From: Kappaphycus alvarezii
Taxonomy: Eukaryota > Rhodophyta > Florideophyceae > Gigartinales > Solieriaceae
Direction: 5' to 3'
NCBI GenBank assembly: GCA_002205965.3
Contig: NADL03000044.1
Location: 496,001 to 560,000 of the forward strand
Length of the DNA stretch: 64,000 nucleotides
Numbering within the stretch: position 1 is the first letter of the stretch; every line of letters starts with the position of its first letter. A model generated the notes under the pieces. The model ran no database searches. It was not told the DNA's origin and saw only the letters and a list, made by a program, of their open reading frames with translations. The position numbers were made by a program, and so were the translations under genes. Below, piece by piece: positions 1 to 13,800 of this stretch.

Positions 1-212
1 AAGTTACGCCCATTCCCGTTAAGAGACCACCCGTTGATAAACTTGGCCTTATATTTGTGCTTTGCGTCACCATGAAGATAGGCGAAGATACTTTCGGCCT
101 TCTCTTCATCGCTCTTCTCACGCATCACAACGTTGACATATGTATAGAGAAACTCCTCAACGTCTTCATTCTTGCCCCCTGTGAACGTTATACGAGCAGC
201 GTTGAGATCCAT
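1..212 (-). CDS. Gag-like protein of an LTR retrotransposon, N-terminal 70 residues (runs off the left edge)
   Basis: The minus-strand frame starts at the ATG whose first base is 212. An in-frame TAG lies upstream and no other ATG intervenes, so this start is well placed. Seventy codons are visible before the window ends. After a short lead comes ITFTGGKNEDVEEFLYTYV, then a charged helix-like stretch rich in E and K, then a YLHGDAKHKYKAKF-type segment. The order (F-x-G, acidic pair before an aromatic/Leu helix, later leucine-rich L-x-G-x-A) resembles the N-terminal part of Ty3-like Gag domains; that is a family resemblance judged by eye. It sits about 90 bp inside the left LTR on the matching strand, where Gag is expected. 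The reading frame is unbroken as far as it can be seen. It could also be a host-captured Gag-like gene, but the adjoining LTR argues against that. Confidence 0.55.
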   Translation of the reverse strand, partial: MDLNAARITFTGGKNEDVEEFLYTYVNVVMREKSDEEKAESIFAYLHGDAKHKYKAKFINGWSLNGNGRN

Positions 213-301
213 GATTACAGAAAAGAAATCCCCTCGAATGGTTCCCTAAGACTGCTCAACTCGAATACCTCGGGTGCAACCCCCTCCACAAGAGTACCAA
301 A
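213..301 (-). other. Retrotransposon leader with possible primer-binding site
   Basis: These 89 bp lie between the end of the left LTR and the Gag-like ATG on the minus strand. Immediately inside the LTR the minus strand reads TTTGGTACTCTTGTGG. A TGG within the first few bases after an LTR is the usual start of a tRNA primer-binding site (complement of a tRNA 3' CCA end). I could not match the following bases to a specific tRNA, so the primer is not identified. Confidence 0.35.
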
Positions 302-1018
302 TGATAGGGGTAAATCGTCGGGAGAAGAGATACTTAGAACCAACTACCCCAAGACGGAGGTGTTGCGAGCGACAAAAGTGCTACCGTGGTATAGTTGAAC
401 AAATAAAAAGGAGTGTATATGGGAGAGAGTTGAGAGGGCTACAAGCAAGTATAAAAGGGGCAGGGTCTACCACTGATGCTCTGCGACCAGCTTAGGAAAA
501 AGTTTTCTAGGGTCTGAAGTTGACTCTCAACTTCCTACTACTCGGAGCTTGACCTGAAGTTGTCTGCCAACTTGCTTGACCTCTCAAGGAGGAAGCACTT
601 TACTCAGCTTATATAGACTTTCGGCTAATCCTAAAGTCTCAATCAAACATACTAAATACCATAAAACGCATTCACGGGAATCGTGTGAACCAGAGAGACC
701 ATTAGAAGATATTTCCTCAAGGTAAATATCTAGGTGCCATACCCATGCCAGCCACCCATCGGCCAGGGGTGGGAATTGATGTGGCCATTATATAGACCTT
801 TCAGAGTCACTCGTAGTATCACCCACAACCTAGAACTGTACTGACATCCACTATGACAGCGTGTCCTAAAATAAAAAATCAACCGATGAATTTGCCACAC
901 TCACCCAAATTAAAAATATCTTGCAAATTCAAAAACTGTAAAAATATCTTCCCAGTTCCAATACTGTATACAATTATGGTCCTCATCTAAATTTTTTCGT
1001 GTGCGAATTTGCACATCA
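302..1018 (-). mobile_element. Left LTR (717 bp), 5' LTR of an element extending leftwards
   Basis: The segment begins TG and ends CA and matches 62173..62893 along its full length, with three small indels and no substitutions that I could see. It abuts array sequence at 1019 with no spacer. Orientation is set by the Gag-like frame on the minus strand to its left. On the minus strand two copies of GAAAGGTCTATATAA-like sequence (609..622 and 788..802) could serve as TATA boxes. It also carries two small inverted repeats with the same AAGTTG arm (516..534 and 557..573). No AATAAA is obvious on the minus strand, so the U3/R/U5 borders cannot be assigned. Confidence 0.8.
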
Positions 1019-4000
1019 AGCAGCGTTAAGAAATTTAAATCCGTGTCCCCTGGGAAATTTGTTTGGTGTACTGTATTCTTTTGCGAGAAGTAGAGGAAAT
1101 GCTGGGTTTTGTTGTTTGGAAAGAACGGCGGTTTTTTGCTGTGTTGTTCACGTTCCGAAAATTAGTAAAGAGACTGGAAAATCCCATGCATCGCCGGAGC
1201 ATTTTGTGGACGGTTACTTGCCTTTCGGCGGTATCTTGTTGAAGTACTCATGCAAGTGTTTCTGCGTCCCAATACAGCGAACTGCTTAGTTTTTTCTGTT
1301 GGGAAACGGCGGGTCGGGGTTTTAACCGATTTTGATCTCCGTACAGAAGAAATGAAAGTAAAGAGTTTTCATCCTTTGTCGAGGGATTTTGCATGATTGA
1401 ATGGATACCATGAACCAGCTCCTGAATTTATGAAAGATTGAATTCCTTTAGAAGTATTTCCGAAAATCTGCTTCGAAAAACTGTAAAAGCAATAACTTTT
1501 TCGGCCGCCCAACCTTTCCATTACTCGCAGTAAACACACCCCTTTACCCCCTTTTTTCGGCCGTAATAACCAACGCAGCCCGTCTGCTGGGGGCCTTGAG
1601 CCGGCTTTTTAGGTTAATTTCAGAGGTATTACTGCGCACCCTGTACGATATTCCGGGCCACAACCGACCATATCTTTCAAATGTGAAATCACCCCACATT
1701 TCCCCCCTTTTCAGTCCCCGACCACATCTTCCATGCATTAAATTAACGCAAAAAATTTCGTCCCCTTTTCGGTCCACCAAACTACCTATTTCATTAAAAT
1801 CTTATCAAAGAAGACATCCGTTTATTTAATTAACAATAAATTATGTCACTGAATGGTAATTGACTGAGAATGGCACCATAATCTAATGCTCTTTCCATCT
1901 CAAGATTCCAAATTTCAAGCGACTTATTTAGCGAAACCAAAAAAAGATTTTTCCTGTGAATTGGTTCCGACATCACGATACTCATCTACAGTACAGTAGG
2001 TTCAAAACATATCTGTTCACATCTAATTGACTTTCAAAAAATTGGGACTCATCGGAAACACAGTTGACTCGTAGACCAAATCATTAACACTTGCGATAAC
2101 AATATGTAAAGTGAAAAACCTGAGCGTAGTCCTGATACGCGCAATACCAGGAAAACTGTTGGTTGATCGCATTTCATTCGGCAGTTACTTTAGAAATCCA
2201 GCAATATCTGGTCGCAGATTATTTCCGGCACCATGCAGTTCATTGCATTGACAGGGAGAAAATTAACCCTGGTTAATCAGATCTACTATTTGATAATTTA
2301 TGGTAAGTTTTTGTTACTCAACGGAAATAAACATGTGATAAACCAGACACTCTGCGCAAGATTTCTTGCACAGTCCCCTCTCTTAATGAATTTATTAGGA
2401 AAAATAACCATCAGTATTGCCATCAGATATAACAGTGGCCTCCGTAACACCGCTGTGAAATAGAGACTTGTTCGTTTTTGTTATTCCAATTCTCTATTAC
2501 ACAGTGGTTTAACAGAGAAACCACATCGCCTTGGATGAGTTTAAAAGCTCAGAGTAGCTGGATAGCTGTTTAATTTTTACTTCAATGTTTTTACTGGCGG
2601 TTTTATTTTCGTAGTTATTTTCTACATAGTACTATTTTATAATTAAATATCTACTTTCCAGTAACTACTACCGAGCTGAAACAAGCATGAAAGTTCTAGA
2701 GTACAGCCACAGTACTGTCAGTGAAAAGGGAGCTCATCTGTAGTCTTATGGGATTCCAGGGACACTCCACTGACCCTTTGCTTTCAATTTTCTGAAACCC
2801 ACTGCCATCGTCTCCACTACTCCTTTAACATCGCACTGGATACCTCCTCTCTGTTTCATTATAATTATCGCTTTTGCCCCCCGCTTTGTTTCGCTTTCAT
2901 CTTGCTCTACCTCCAGGTTTTGTACACGTGCATTTTTTTGTCATGTTACTAATTGGAGATCTTGTTACTTGGGAACGTGACGGTGCAGCAAAGTTTTTTT
3001 CTAGGTCATTCTTTACAAGTAGCGTGCAGGCCTCAAGAAGCTGCGTGATCTTGTGCAGAATAATTAGACTGCACAGTTTGGCTTAACTATGTAGCCTCAG
3101 TAAAGCCTTGCTCTGAACAAGTCCCATTTCAGGGTCCAATGTCAGTATTCCTCTACAATACTATTGCACTTATTGGCTGTTAGCAAGGTGCATCGACTGG
3201 GTCACAAATTCAGGTAACGCTTTAAAGGGTCGCTTGGACTGAACTTGAACTAAGGGGCAAGTGCTCAGAACAGGTACTACTTGGCTTGGCTTGGAGTTCA
3301 GAAAAGTTTTAATTAGTATTCCCCGTATAAGCGAGTCGGAAAAACTGGCGCGGTTCTGTGAAATCTCAAGCCATACAACTGCTGGTGATCCAAAAAGAGA
3401 ATCTATCCAAGCCCGAGGCTACTACTACTGTCGGTCTCAACTTTGATGGAGCATTTTACGGATTTGAATTCTTCACTGCTAGAGGTTCATTTTTGAACAA
3501 TCGAAATGGCTCAGGCCCTATAGCAATGGAGATAAGTAACCCCAATCGTAGTCCCAATTTTAGCGCGTCAGAGAGACTTGATGGAGATCCGATGCTTGAC
3601 GTGTCTTAAAGTGGGATGTAGACTTTGGAAGCACAAAAATGTAAACGGTAATAAAGGTAACAGGGTTGATAGCTGCATAATGGCGAACAACACACAGGCA
3701 GGACACGGTAATTATTTAAAAGGCTTTGACTGAGAAAACTATTTGGTCCACTACACTTGGTAAACATTCAGAGGGGACCATTCCTGAGTGTAAACAATTG
3801 TAAAGTTGTACGAGGGAAGGTACTACACTAAATGAAAGGTCAGAAAATGACGATGACGAAAGCTTTTCTGATTCCTGTCTCACGCGCGCCTGACAGGGTC
3901 AACAGAAACACAGTCTTCCTAGTTTCAGATAGCTCAGCCGGCAGCACCAAATCAGATGCCCAATATCTCCTCAGAGCCCTCCAATGTCTTTGAACCGTCT

Positions 4001-7000
4001 CCGCTCTACATCAACGAGACCTTTTCATCTCACACTCCTGTCATGTCGAATATACTAACAAAAACAAGGCGTTGGTTGGCGGAAAGATACGCATTGTCTA
4101 CTAAATCTTCTTGTTCCGTAATTCCGCACTTCCTTACCACCATCGGGGCACGTTTTTATTCTTCCATGCTCGGAAAGTTGTCGTTGCCTTGCGCCGTGGC
4201 TTCCCGCTGTTCTCTGGACGGTGATGTTGCCCCGATTGCGCCCGGCGTCCCTCTGATGTTACCCCTCTCCTGGACCCTCTCGCCAAACTCACTCTGACCT
4301 ATAGTATGACGATGGACAAACACTCATGCACAATTTACTCCGGGATGCCATCTACCGGTACTGCAGGGAATTGGTATCTCCGCGCTCGTCAAAAACACTC
4401 TTCCCCTAATGATCCAAACTCCTCTCCATCTCTACGCATGGACCTGTACATTCTGGGTGCCTATGGGCTCGACTCTCGTGACATTGCCCTGAATGTCACT
4501 GCAGCCCATCCCGACACCGTCAATTGCATCTCCTAAAGCGCATGTTCCGCCGGCACCGCTGCAAATCTTGCTGAGCAAGCGAAGTTCCGACGTTACGGTC
4601 CACACAGCAACGTTCACGAGATTTTTTCTCCTCCCAGTAGGTGTTGATTCCTATGGAGCTTTAGGGAAAGGGGAACAAAATTTTTCGCCTTCTCGCTTCT
4701 TTCGCTTCAAGCCCACGGAATTCAGCACCCGATACGGAGCTTCAGGATATAGATATCCTCTTTTCGTTCTGCCGTCATGGATGCAGGCCCTCCAGGTCAA
4801 CAGCCGCCGCGTGCCTGAGTAGTTATTATTGTCTTCCTCCTAATCCTTGCTTAGGGACTTTCGTTTCCCATAAAAGATTTCCACACGCATTACGTGTATA
4901 TGTAATTATGAAAATACTTGATTATTTCTCCTAGGTGAGCCAGGGAGAGTTCTGCCATACAAATATTTGGCAGGAGTCTTCTCCTGAAAGAGTACTTAAA
5001 CCTTGGAATAGCTCTGGGAGTAAAATAAAAGAGGACAATAGTCATCCTCTTCGGTTCACACTGTGCAACAATTAGAATGTGAGAATGCTGTTTCCAGAGA
5101 CCAGGGAGGCAAGTCTTCTTATTGGAGGCTCCGAGTAGGAGACGGGGCAGGTGAGACTATCTCAAAAGGCTGGTGAAAGACCAGCCGTAAGAAATGTCGC
5201 GTTGGGCGGAACTATCGCGGCATCTTGTCTTTGTAGGAGGAGATGTCACACCCTTCCAAAGATTTCAATACCTCGCACGGCGAAGTGTTAGACTACGTCT
5301 GCCAGAACCGCGAATGCGTCGGAGTTCCACCCTCCAACGGTGAATATTGGCAGTGAGATCAGTCAAGACCTCGCTTGCGTGGTGGTAAACTCTTCAAACC
5401 TTCTGAACTTCAATGATCCCGAAGCGTTCAGAGATGTCAAGGGGTGGAAACATCGTGCCCGTTTATTTTGAGGGAGCAAGTGTATTCGCGAATTTACAGT
5501 AGCGTCGAGGACGTCTGTCCCTCCGGTACTCCCTGTAGCCCAGATATCTGCCTCCTGCGATGTTGGCCATCGAGACGGGGCTCCATGACAGTGGGAAAGG
5601 TTTGGGTGTTTTACTATTGGAAGATATATCCGATCTATCCCATGGTTTTCCATGACAGGGTGACGAGCGGTCTTTGCCAAGTCCGACCTGAGAATTTCAA
5701 CCTGGCGGAAGCTTGTCCCCTGCTGTCTCCAGGGGATGTTCGTTCTTGAACTGCGTCGTGAATTGCATCCGTCAGTTTCTTTCACAAGGGTGGGTTGCTG
5801 AAGCATAAGTCGCTGTAGGAACTACTTTTGACTGCGAATTGGTCATGGGTGAATGGTGATTTGGCCTCCTCGTAGTTGCCAAGTGGTTCACTGCGGACGG
5901 CAGGCATCAGTCACACAGCTGGTCTGTTTGGAAGCTAGAAGCGGGAAGGTGGCTGTGGAGATGATTTTGACAGAGGTAAGGCCGACCTAAATTTTTGGTT
6001 TCATGTTCTCAATCGATTGGAACGGGAGTTTTAGCTTTCTGAAGACTGGAAAACTGCTGGGTTGTGTTTCGCTTATTTCATTCATCACTCGTGTCTAGAT
6101 GTGTTTTTACATTTTTCTACAGCATAACCTGCCAAATGGTTTGAATACAAGTTCAGAGGACACCATACGTTTGCATCGCTCGAGGAAAACCGGCCCCATT
6201 AACCCCCAGTTTTCGAGCTGCATGGTCGGTGTTATTTGCTCTACACAACACCTAACTTAAAACTCCCCTGGCCCTCAGCCATTTAAGCTTTCGCAGTATA
6301 TAAACTTCGTACTTTACCAATTCATTTGCCCGAGTAATCTATCAGGCAGCTGATCGGTTGTTCCGCAATAGAAGACTGAAGAGAGGCCACCCGGAAGGTT
6401 TGCTGATTTGATGTAACGGCTATCAAATCCATAAGGTACTGTCTTTTCGATAAGCACAATTTAACTTGCTGTTTCTCTCTCAGGAGTTTATTTCTGGCTC
6501 ACTCTCGAAATCCAATCTCTGATTGTTCTTCTTTTGCGATAGAGAAAATAAGGATGTGTTTACCGCGAGTCTCCAGAGGGCTGAAACCTAGGACAGCTTT
6601 AAAATGAAAACATGACGCCACCCGACAGTTACAGTTACGATGGCCGCGTGATTCTTGAGTTGGCCATTCAACTGAAAGACGCAGCTCGCTGTAGCCACGA
6701 AATATTTGAGCCAAAATAAATCCTTTACTTCTTCAACTATCCGTGTTACAAGTGAATCAATGGACATGTCTCGCTAATCATATGATCACAGCAGTCAGCA
6801 AACTGCAGACAATTCAAAATTAAGAGACCCTCTCAATCTCTGGGAACGTGCTTATAGTGTAAGTTGTGACTAATCCATCCAATACGACTGGCCCTTCGTA
6901 ATTAGATATGAGCGGTCCGATGGTACAGGTGGCAACGACCTCCTCGACGTCCACGCATCACTTCCGGACTCCGCAGCCATAGTACTGTTTTCCATCCCAC

Positions 7001-7802
7001 CTGCGCGCCCTTGTGTAACGACGTACTCGATACGCCCTGCTTGCGCACCGAATTGAACCGCTTCTTGACGCCAAATGACCATAGACAAATCGACAGTCAA
7101 GATGTTATCCTCACTAGCCTTACCTACCACCGCATCGACCTGGAACCGCTGCCCGGGCCATGATCCTGTATGGTCGTGATTATTTCTACACGGCAATCCG
7201 GACTGTTAACTGACCTTGTCAAATCGTCCATATCTTCCTTTACTCTGCGGCGATAGTCAGATTCCGCGGAGTTCCGGCGCGGGCAATACTTGATAAAGTT
7301 TGCGGTGAGCCCCATGTTCAGAATCCATAGATAAATAGCTTGACCTGGCAGACGGATAACCAAGCTATTATACGTAAAACAGGGAAACCGAGAAAGAAAC
7401 GTGGCGCGTTGCTCATTTTGATGTAGACGTTGAGGCCATACGGGTATAATTTGGCCTGTAGGCCATGGCAGTGCAATCCATTCGTCTACTTGTCCAGAGT
7501 AGGTGGTGATGGCAGCATTGGTGATGGGGCCATTACGTTGAGACCGCCAGGAAAGTGTTGCAACGGCATGGTGACAAAGGTTGTAAATGAGATGGAGTTG
7601 ACGTTTAAGGATCGTGGCTTCAGGTTCAAGAAGATGTTAGTAGGATAGCACTTTGTGGGTGATGACCAGGTTTGAGTAGAGTTCAGAGACCTTTAAAACT
7701 ATAATTTCGACTGGAAGTTCTCGTGTAAAGGGGAAAAGCTTGGGTTTTTTAATATTTGAAAGATGTGGGCGGCTATGCCCAAGTATATTCCGTAAAGTGA
7801 AC
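1019..7802 (+). repeat. Array unit 1
   Basis: This copy starts directly at the left LTR. It carries many one-base indels relative to units 3-6, which break most of the recurrent frames. It keeps the ~210 bp segment missing from units 7-9, but from about 1852 it carries the variant bases typical of units 7-9. Confidence 0.95.
6870..7569 (-). pseudogene. Orphan frame A, unit 1 copy, frameshifted
   Basis: Same region as the intact 234-codon frame of units 2, 4, 5, 6 and 8, but about 5 bp shorter. One-base losses (for example in GTGATTATTTC near 7178, ACAGGGAAACC near 7385 and ATACGGGTATAA near 7445) and changes near 7500 split it into short frames. The losses are in homopolymers within a copy that is noisy throughout, so sequencing or consensus error is as likely as real decay. 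Confidence 0.5.
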
Positions 7803-10800
7803 AGCAGCGTTAAGAAATTTAAATCCGTGTCCCCTGGGAAATTTGTTTGGTGTACTGTATTCTTTTGCGAGAAGTAGAGGAAATGCTGGGATTTTGTTGT
7901 TTGGAAAGAACGGCGGTTTTTTGCTTGTTGTTCACGTTCCGAAAATTAGTAAAGAGACTGGAAAATCCCATTGCATCGGCCGGAGCATTTTGTGGACGGT
8001 TACTTGCCTTTCGGCGGTATCTTGTTGAAGTACTCATGCAAGTGTTTCTGCGTCCCAATACAGCGAACTGCTTAGTTTTTTCTTGTTGGAAACGGCGGGT
8101 CGGGGTTTTAACCGATTTTTGATCTCCGTACAGAAGAAATGAAAAAAGAGTTTTCATCCTTTGTCGAGGATTTTGCATGATTGAAATGGATACCATGAAC
8201 CAGCTCCTGAATTTATGAAAGATTGAATTCCTTTAGAAGTATTTCCGAAATCTGCTTCGAAAAACTGTAAAGCAATAACTTTTTCGGCCGCCCAACCTTT
8301 CCATTACTCGCAGTAAACCACCCTTTACCCCCCCTTTTTCGGCCGTAATAACCAACGCAGCCCGTCTGCTGGGGGCCTTGAGCCGGCTTTTTAGGTTAAT
8401 TTCAGAGTATTACTGCGCACCCTGTACGATATTCCGGGCCACAACGACCATATCTTTCAAATATGAAATCACCCCACATTTCCCCCCTTTTTCAGTCCCC
8501 GACCACATCTTCCATGCATTAAATTAACGCAAAAAATTTCGTCCCCTTTTTCGGTCCACCAAACTACCTATTTCATTGAAATCTTATCAAAGAAGACATC
8601 CGTTTATTTAATTAACAATAAATTATGTCACTGATGGTAATTGACAGAAAACGGCACCAAATCCAATCCCGTCCATCTCAGATTCCAAATTTCAAGGCGA
8701 CTTATTAGCAAACCAAAAAAAGATTTTTCCTGTGAATTTTCCGACATCACGATTACTCATCTACAGTACAGTAGGTTCAAAACAATCTGTTCACATCTAA
8801 TTTGACTTCAAAAATTGGGACTCATCGGAAACACAGTTGACTCGTAACCAAATCATTAACACTTGCGATAACAATATGTAAGTGAAAAACCTGAGCGTAG
8901 TCCTGATACGCGGCAATACCAGGAAACTGTTGGTTGATCGCATTTCATTCGGCAGTTACTTTAGAAATCCAGCAATATCTGGTCGCAGATTATTTCCGAG
9001 GCACCATGCAGTTTCATTGCATTGACAGGGGAGAAGAAATTAACCCTGGTAATCAGATCTACTATTTGATAATTTATGGTAAGTTTTTTGTTACTCAACG
9101 GAAATAAACATGTGATAAACCAGACACTCTGCGCAAGATTTCTTGGCACAGTCCCCTCTCTTAATGAATTTATTAGGAAAAATAACCATCAGTATTGCCA
9201 TCAGAATAACAGTGGCCTCCGTAACACCGCTGTGAAATAGAGACTTGTTCGTTTTTTATTCCAATTCTCTATTACACAGTGGTTTAACAGAGAAACCACA
9301 TCGCCTTGGATGAGTTTAAAAGCTCAGAGTAGCTGGATAGCTGTTTAATTTTACTTCAATGTTTTTACTGGCGTGGTTTTATTTTCGTAGTTATTTTCTA
9401 CATAGTACTATTTTATAATTAAATATCTACTTTCCAGTAACTACTACCGAGCTGAAACAAGCATGAAAGTTCTAGAGTACAGCCACAGTACTGTCAGTGA
9501 AAAGGGGAGCTCATCTGTAGTCTTATGGGATTCCAGGGACACTCCACTGACCCTTTGCTTTCAATTTTCTGAAACCCACTGCCATCGTCTCCACTACTCC
9601 TTTAACATCGCACTGGATACCTCCCTCTCTGTTTCATTATAATTATCGCTTTTGCCCCCCCGCTGTTGTTTCGCTTTCATCTTGCTCTACCTCCAGGTTT
9701 TGTACACGTGCATTTTTTTTGTCATGTTACTAATTGGAGATCTTGTTACTTGGGAACGTGACGGTGCAGCAAAGTTTGTTTTTTCTAGGTCATTCTTTAC
9801 AAGTAGCGTGCAGGCCTCAAGAAGCTGCGTGATCTTGTGCAGAATAATTAGACTGCACAGTTTGGCTTAACTATGTAGCCTCAGTAAAGCCTTGCTCTGA
9901 ACAAGTCCCCATTTCAGGGTCCAATGTCAGTATTCCTCTACAATACTATTGCACTTATTGGCTGTTAGCAAGGTGCATCGACTGGGTCACAAATTCAGGT
10001 AACGCTTTAAAGGGTCGCTTGGACTGAACTTGAACTAAGGGGCAAGTGCTCAGAACAGGTACTACTTGGCTGTTGGCTTGGAGTTCAGAAAAGTTTTAAT
10101 TAGTATTCCCCGTATAAGCGAGTCGGAAAAACTGGCGCGGTTCTGTGAAGATCTCAAGCCATACAATCTGCTGGTGATCCAAAAAGAGAATCTATCCAAG
10201 CCCGAGGCTACTACTACTGTCGGTCTCAACTTTGATGGAGCATTTTACGGATTTGAATTCTTCACTGCTAGAGGTTCATTTTTGAACAATCGAAATGGCT
10301 CAGGCCCTATAGCAATGGAGATAAGTAACCCCAATCGTAGTCCCAATTTTAGCGCGTCAGAGAGACTTGATGGAGATCCGATGCTTGACGTGTCTTAAAG
10401 TGGGATGTAGACTTTGGAAGCACAAAAATGTAAACGGTAATAAAGGTAACAGGGTTGATAGCTGCATAATGGCGAACAACACACAGGGACACGGTAATTA
10501 TTTAAAAGGCTTTGACTGAGAAAACTATTTGGTCCACTACACTTGGTAAACATTCAGAGGGGACCATTCCTGAGTGTAAACAATTGTAAAGTTGTACGAG
10601 GGAAGGTACTACACTAAATGAAAGGTCAGAAAATGACGATGACGAAAGCTTTTCTGATTCCTGTCTCACGCGCGCCTGACAGGGTCAACAGAAACACAGT
10701 CTTCCTAGTTTCAGATAGCTCAGCTCCGGCAGCACCAAATCAGATGCCCAATATCTCCTCAGAGCCCTCCAATGTCTTTGAACCGTCTCCGCTCTACATC

Positions 10801-13800
10801 AACGAGACCTTTTCATCTCACACTCCTGTCATGTCGAAATACTAACAAAAACAAGGCGTTGGTTGGCGGAAAGATACGCATTGTCTACTAAATCTTCTTG
10901 TTCCGTAATTCCGCACTTCCTTACCACCATCGGGGCACGTTTTTATTCTTCCATGCTCGGAAAGTGTCGTGCTCGCGCCTTGGCTTCTCCGCTCTGTTTC
11001 TTACTTGCGACGGTGATGCCCTTATCCATTTGCCCGGCCCGCCCTCTGATGTTACCCTCTCCTGGACCCTCTCGCAAACTCACTCTCTATATATAGACTA
11101 ATGGGACAAACACTCAAATTCTATGCATGCCATTCTCCGGAGTTACTATCTACCTCTCGTGTAATCTCTCGGCGTCGTCAAAAACACTCTTCCCCTAATG
11201 ATCCAAAACTCCTCTCCATATCCGTAGACATGTGTACATTCTGGTGCCTATGGGCTTCGACTCTCCATTGCCTGAATGTCACTGCAGCCCATCCCGACAC
11301 CGTCAATTGCATCTCCTAAAGCGCTATTCCGCCGGCACCGCTGCAAATCTTGCTGAGCAGCGAAGTTCCGACGTTACGTCCACAGCAACGTTCACGAGAT
11401 TTTTCTCCTCCCAGTCAGGTGTTGATTCTATGGAGCTTTAGGGAAAGGGGAACAAAATTTTTCGCCTTCTCGCCTTCTTTCGCTTCAAGCCACGGAATTC
11501 AGCACCCGATTAGGATATAGATATCCTCTTTTCGTTCTGCCGTCATATGCGCCCTGCAGGTCAACAGCCGCCGCGTGCCTGAGTAGTTATTATTGGTCTT
11601 CCTCCTCCAATCCTTGCTTAGGGACTTCGTTTCCCATAAAAGATTTCCACACGCATTACGTGTATATGTAATTATGAAAATGTACTTGATTATTTCTCCT
11701 AGGTGAGCCAGGGAGAGTTCTGCCATACAAATATTTGGCAGGAGTCTTCTCCTGAAAGAGTACTTAAACCTTGGAATAGCTCTGGGAGTAAAATAAAAGA
11801 GGACAATAGTCATCCTCTTCGGTTCACACTGTGCAACAATTAGAATGTGAGAATGCTGTTTCCAGAGACCAGGGAGGCAAGTCTTCTTATTGGAGGCTCC
11901 GAGTAGGAGACGGGGGCAGGTGAGACTATCTCAAAAGGCTGGTGAAAGACCAGCCGTAAGAAATGTCGCGTTGGGCGGAACTATCGCGGCATCTTGTCTT
12001 TGTAGGAGGAGATGTCACACCCTTCCAAAGATTTCAATACCTCGCACGGCGAAGTGTTAGACTACGTCTGCCAGAACCGCGAATGCGTCGGAGTTCCACC
12101 CTCCAACGGTGAATATTGGCAGTGAGATCAGTCAAGACCTCGCTTGCGTGGTGGTAAACTCTTCAAACCTTCTGAACTTCAATGATCCCGAAGCGTTCAG
12201 AGATGTCAAGGGGTGGAAACATCGTGCCCGTTTATTTTGAGGGAGCAAGTGTATTCGCGAATTTACAGTAGCGTCGAGGACGTCTGTCCCTCCGGTACTC
12301 CCTGTAGCCCAGATATCTGGCCTCCTGCGATGTTGGCCATCGAGACGGGGCTCCATGACAGTGGGAAAGGTTTGGGTGTTTTACTATTGGAAGATATATC
12401 CGATCTATCCCATGGTTTTCCATGACAGGGTGACGAGCGGTCTTTGCCAAGTCCGACCTGAGAATTTCAACCTGGCGGAAGCTTGTCCCCTGCTGTCTCC
12501 AGGGATGTTCGTTCTTGAACTGCGTCGTGAATTGCATCCGTCAGTTTCTTTCACAAGGGTGGGTTGCTGAAGCATAAGTCGCTGTAGGGAACTACTTTTG
12601 ACTGCGGAATTGGTCATGGGTGAATGGTGATTTGGCCTCCTCGTAGGTTGCCAAGTGGTTCACTGCGGACGGCAGGCATCAGTCACACAGCTGGTCTGTT
12701 TGGAAGCTAGAAGCGGGGAAGGTGGCTGTGAGAGATTTTGACAGAGGTAAGGCCGACCTAAATTTTTGGTTTCATGTTCTCAATCGATTGGAACGGGAGT
12801 TTTAGCTTTCTGAAGACTGGAAAACTGCTGGGTTGTGTTTCGCTTATTTCATTCATCACTCGTGTCTAGATGTGTTTTTACATTTTTTCTACAGCATAAC
12901 CTGCCAAATGGTTTGAATACAAGTTCAGAGGACACCATACGTTTGCATCGCTCGAGGAAAACCGGCCCCATTAACCCCCAGTTTTCGAGCTGCATGGTCG
13001 GTGTTATTTGCTCTACACAACACCTAACTTAAAAACTCCCCTGGCCCTCAGCCATTTAAGCTTTCGCAGTATATAAACTTCGTACTTTACCAATTCATTT
13101 GCCCGAGTAATCTATCAGGCAGCTGATCGGTTGTTCCGCAATAGAAGACTGAAGAGAGGCCACCCGGAAGGTTTGCTGGATTTGATGTAACGGCTATCAA
13201 ATCCATAAGGTACTGTCTTTTCGATAAGCACAATTTAACTTGCTGTTTCTCTCTCAGGAGTTTATTTCTGGCTCACTCTCGAAATCCAATCTCTGATTGT
13301 TCTTCTTTTGCGATAGAGAAAATAAGGGATGTGTTTACCGCGAGTCTCCAGAGGGCTGAAACCTAGGACAGCTTTAAAATGAAAACATGACGCCACCCGA
13401 CAGTTACAGTTACGATGGCCGCGTGATTCTTGAGTTGGCCATTCAACTGAAAGACGCAGCTCGCTGTAGCCACGAAATATTTGAGCCAAAATAAATCCTT
13501 TACTTCTTCAACTATCCGTGTTACAAGTGAATCAATGGACATGTCTCGCTAATCATATGATCACAGCAGTCAGCAAACTGCAGACAATTCAAAATTAAGA
13601 GACCCTCTCAATCTCTGGGAACGTGCTTATAGTGTAAGTTGTGACTAATCCATCCAATACGACTGGCCCTTCGTAATTAGATATGAGCGGTCCGATGGTA
13701 CAGGTGGCAACGACCTCCTCGACGTCCACGCATCACTTCCGGACTCCGCAGCCATAGTACTGTTTTCCATCCCACCTGCGCGCCCTTGTGTAACGACGTA

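Noticed and set aside
451-459. Plus-strand TATAAAAGG as the LTR promoter
   Set aside because: It is a good TATA match, but the Gag-like frame, the purine tract and the 353-residue ORF all place element transcription on the minus strand.
57-495. Plus-strand frames of 113 and 73 codons at the left edge
   Set aside because: They run antisense to the Gag-like frame and into the LTR, with low-complexity composition; the minus-strand reading explains the region better.
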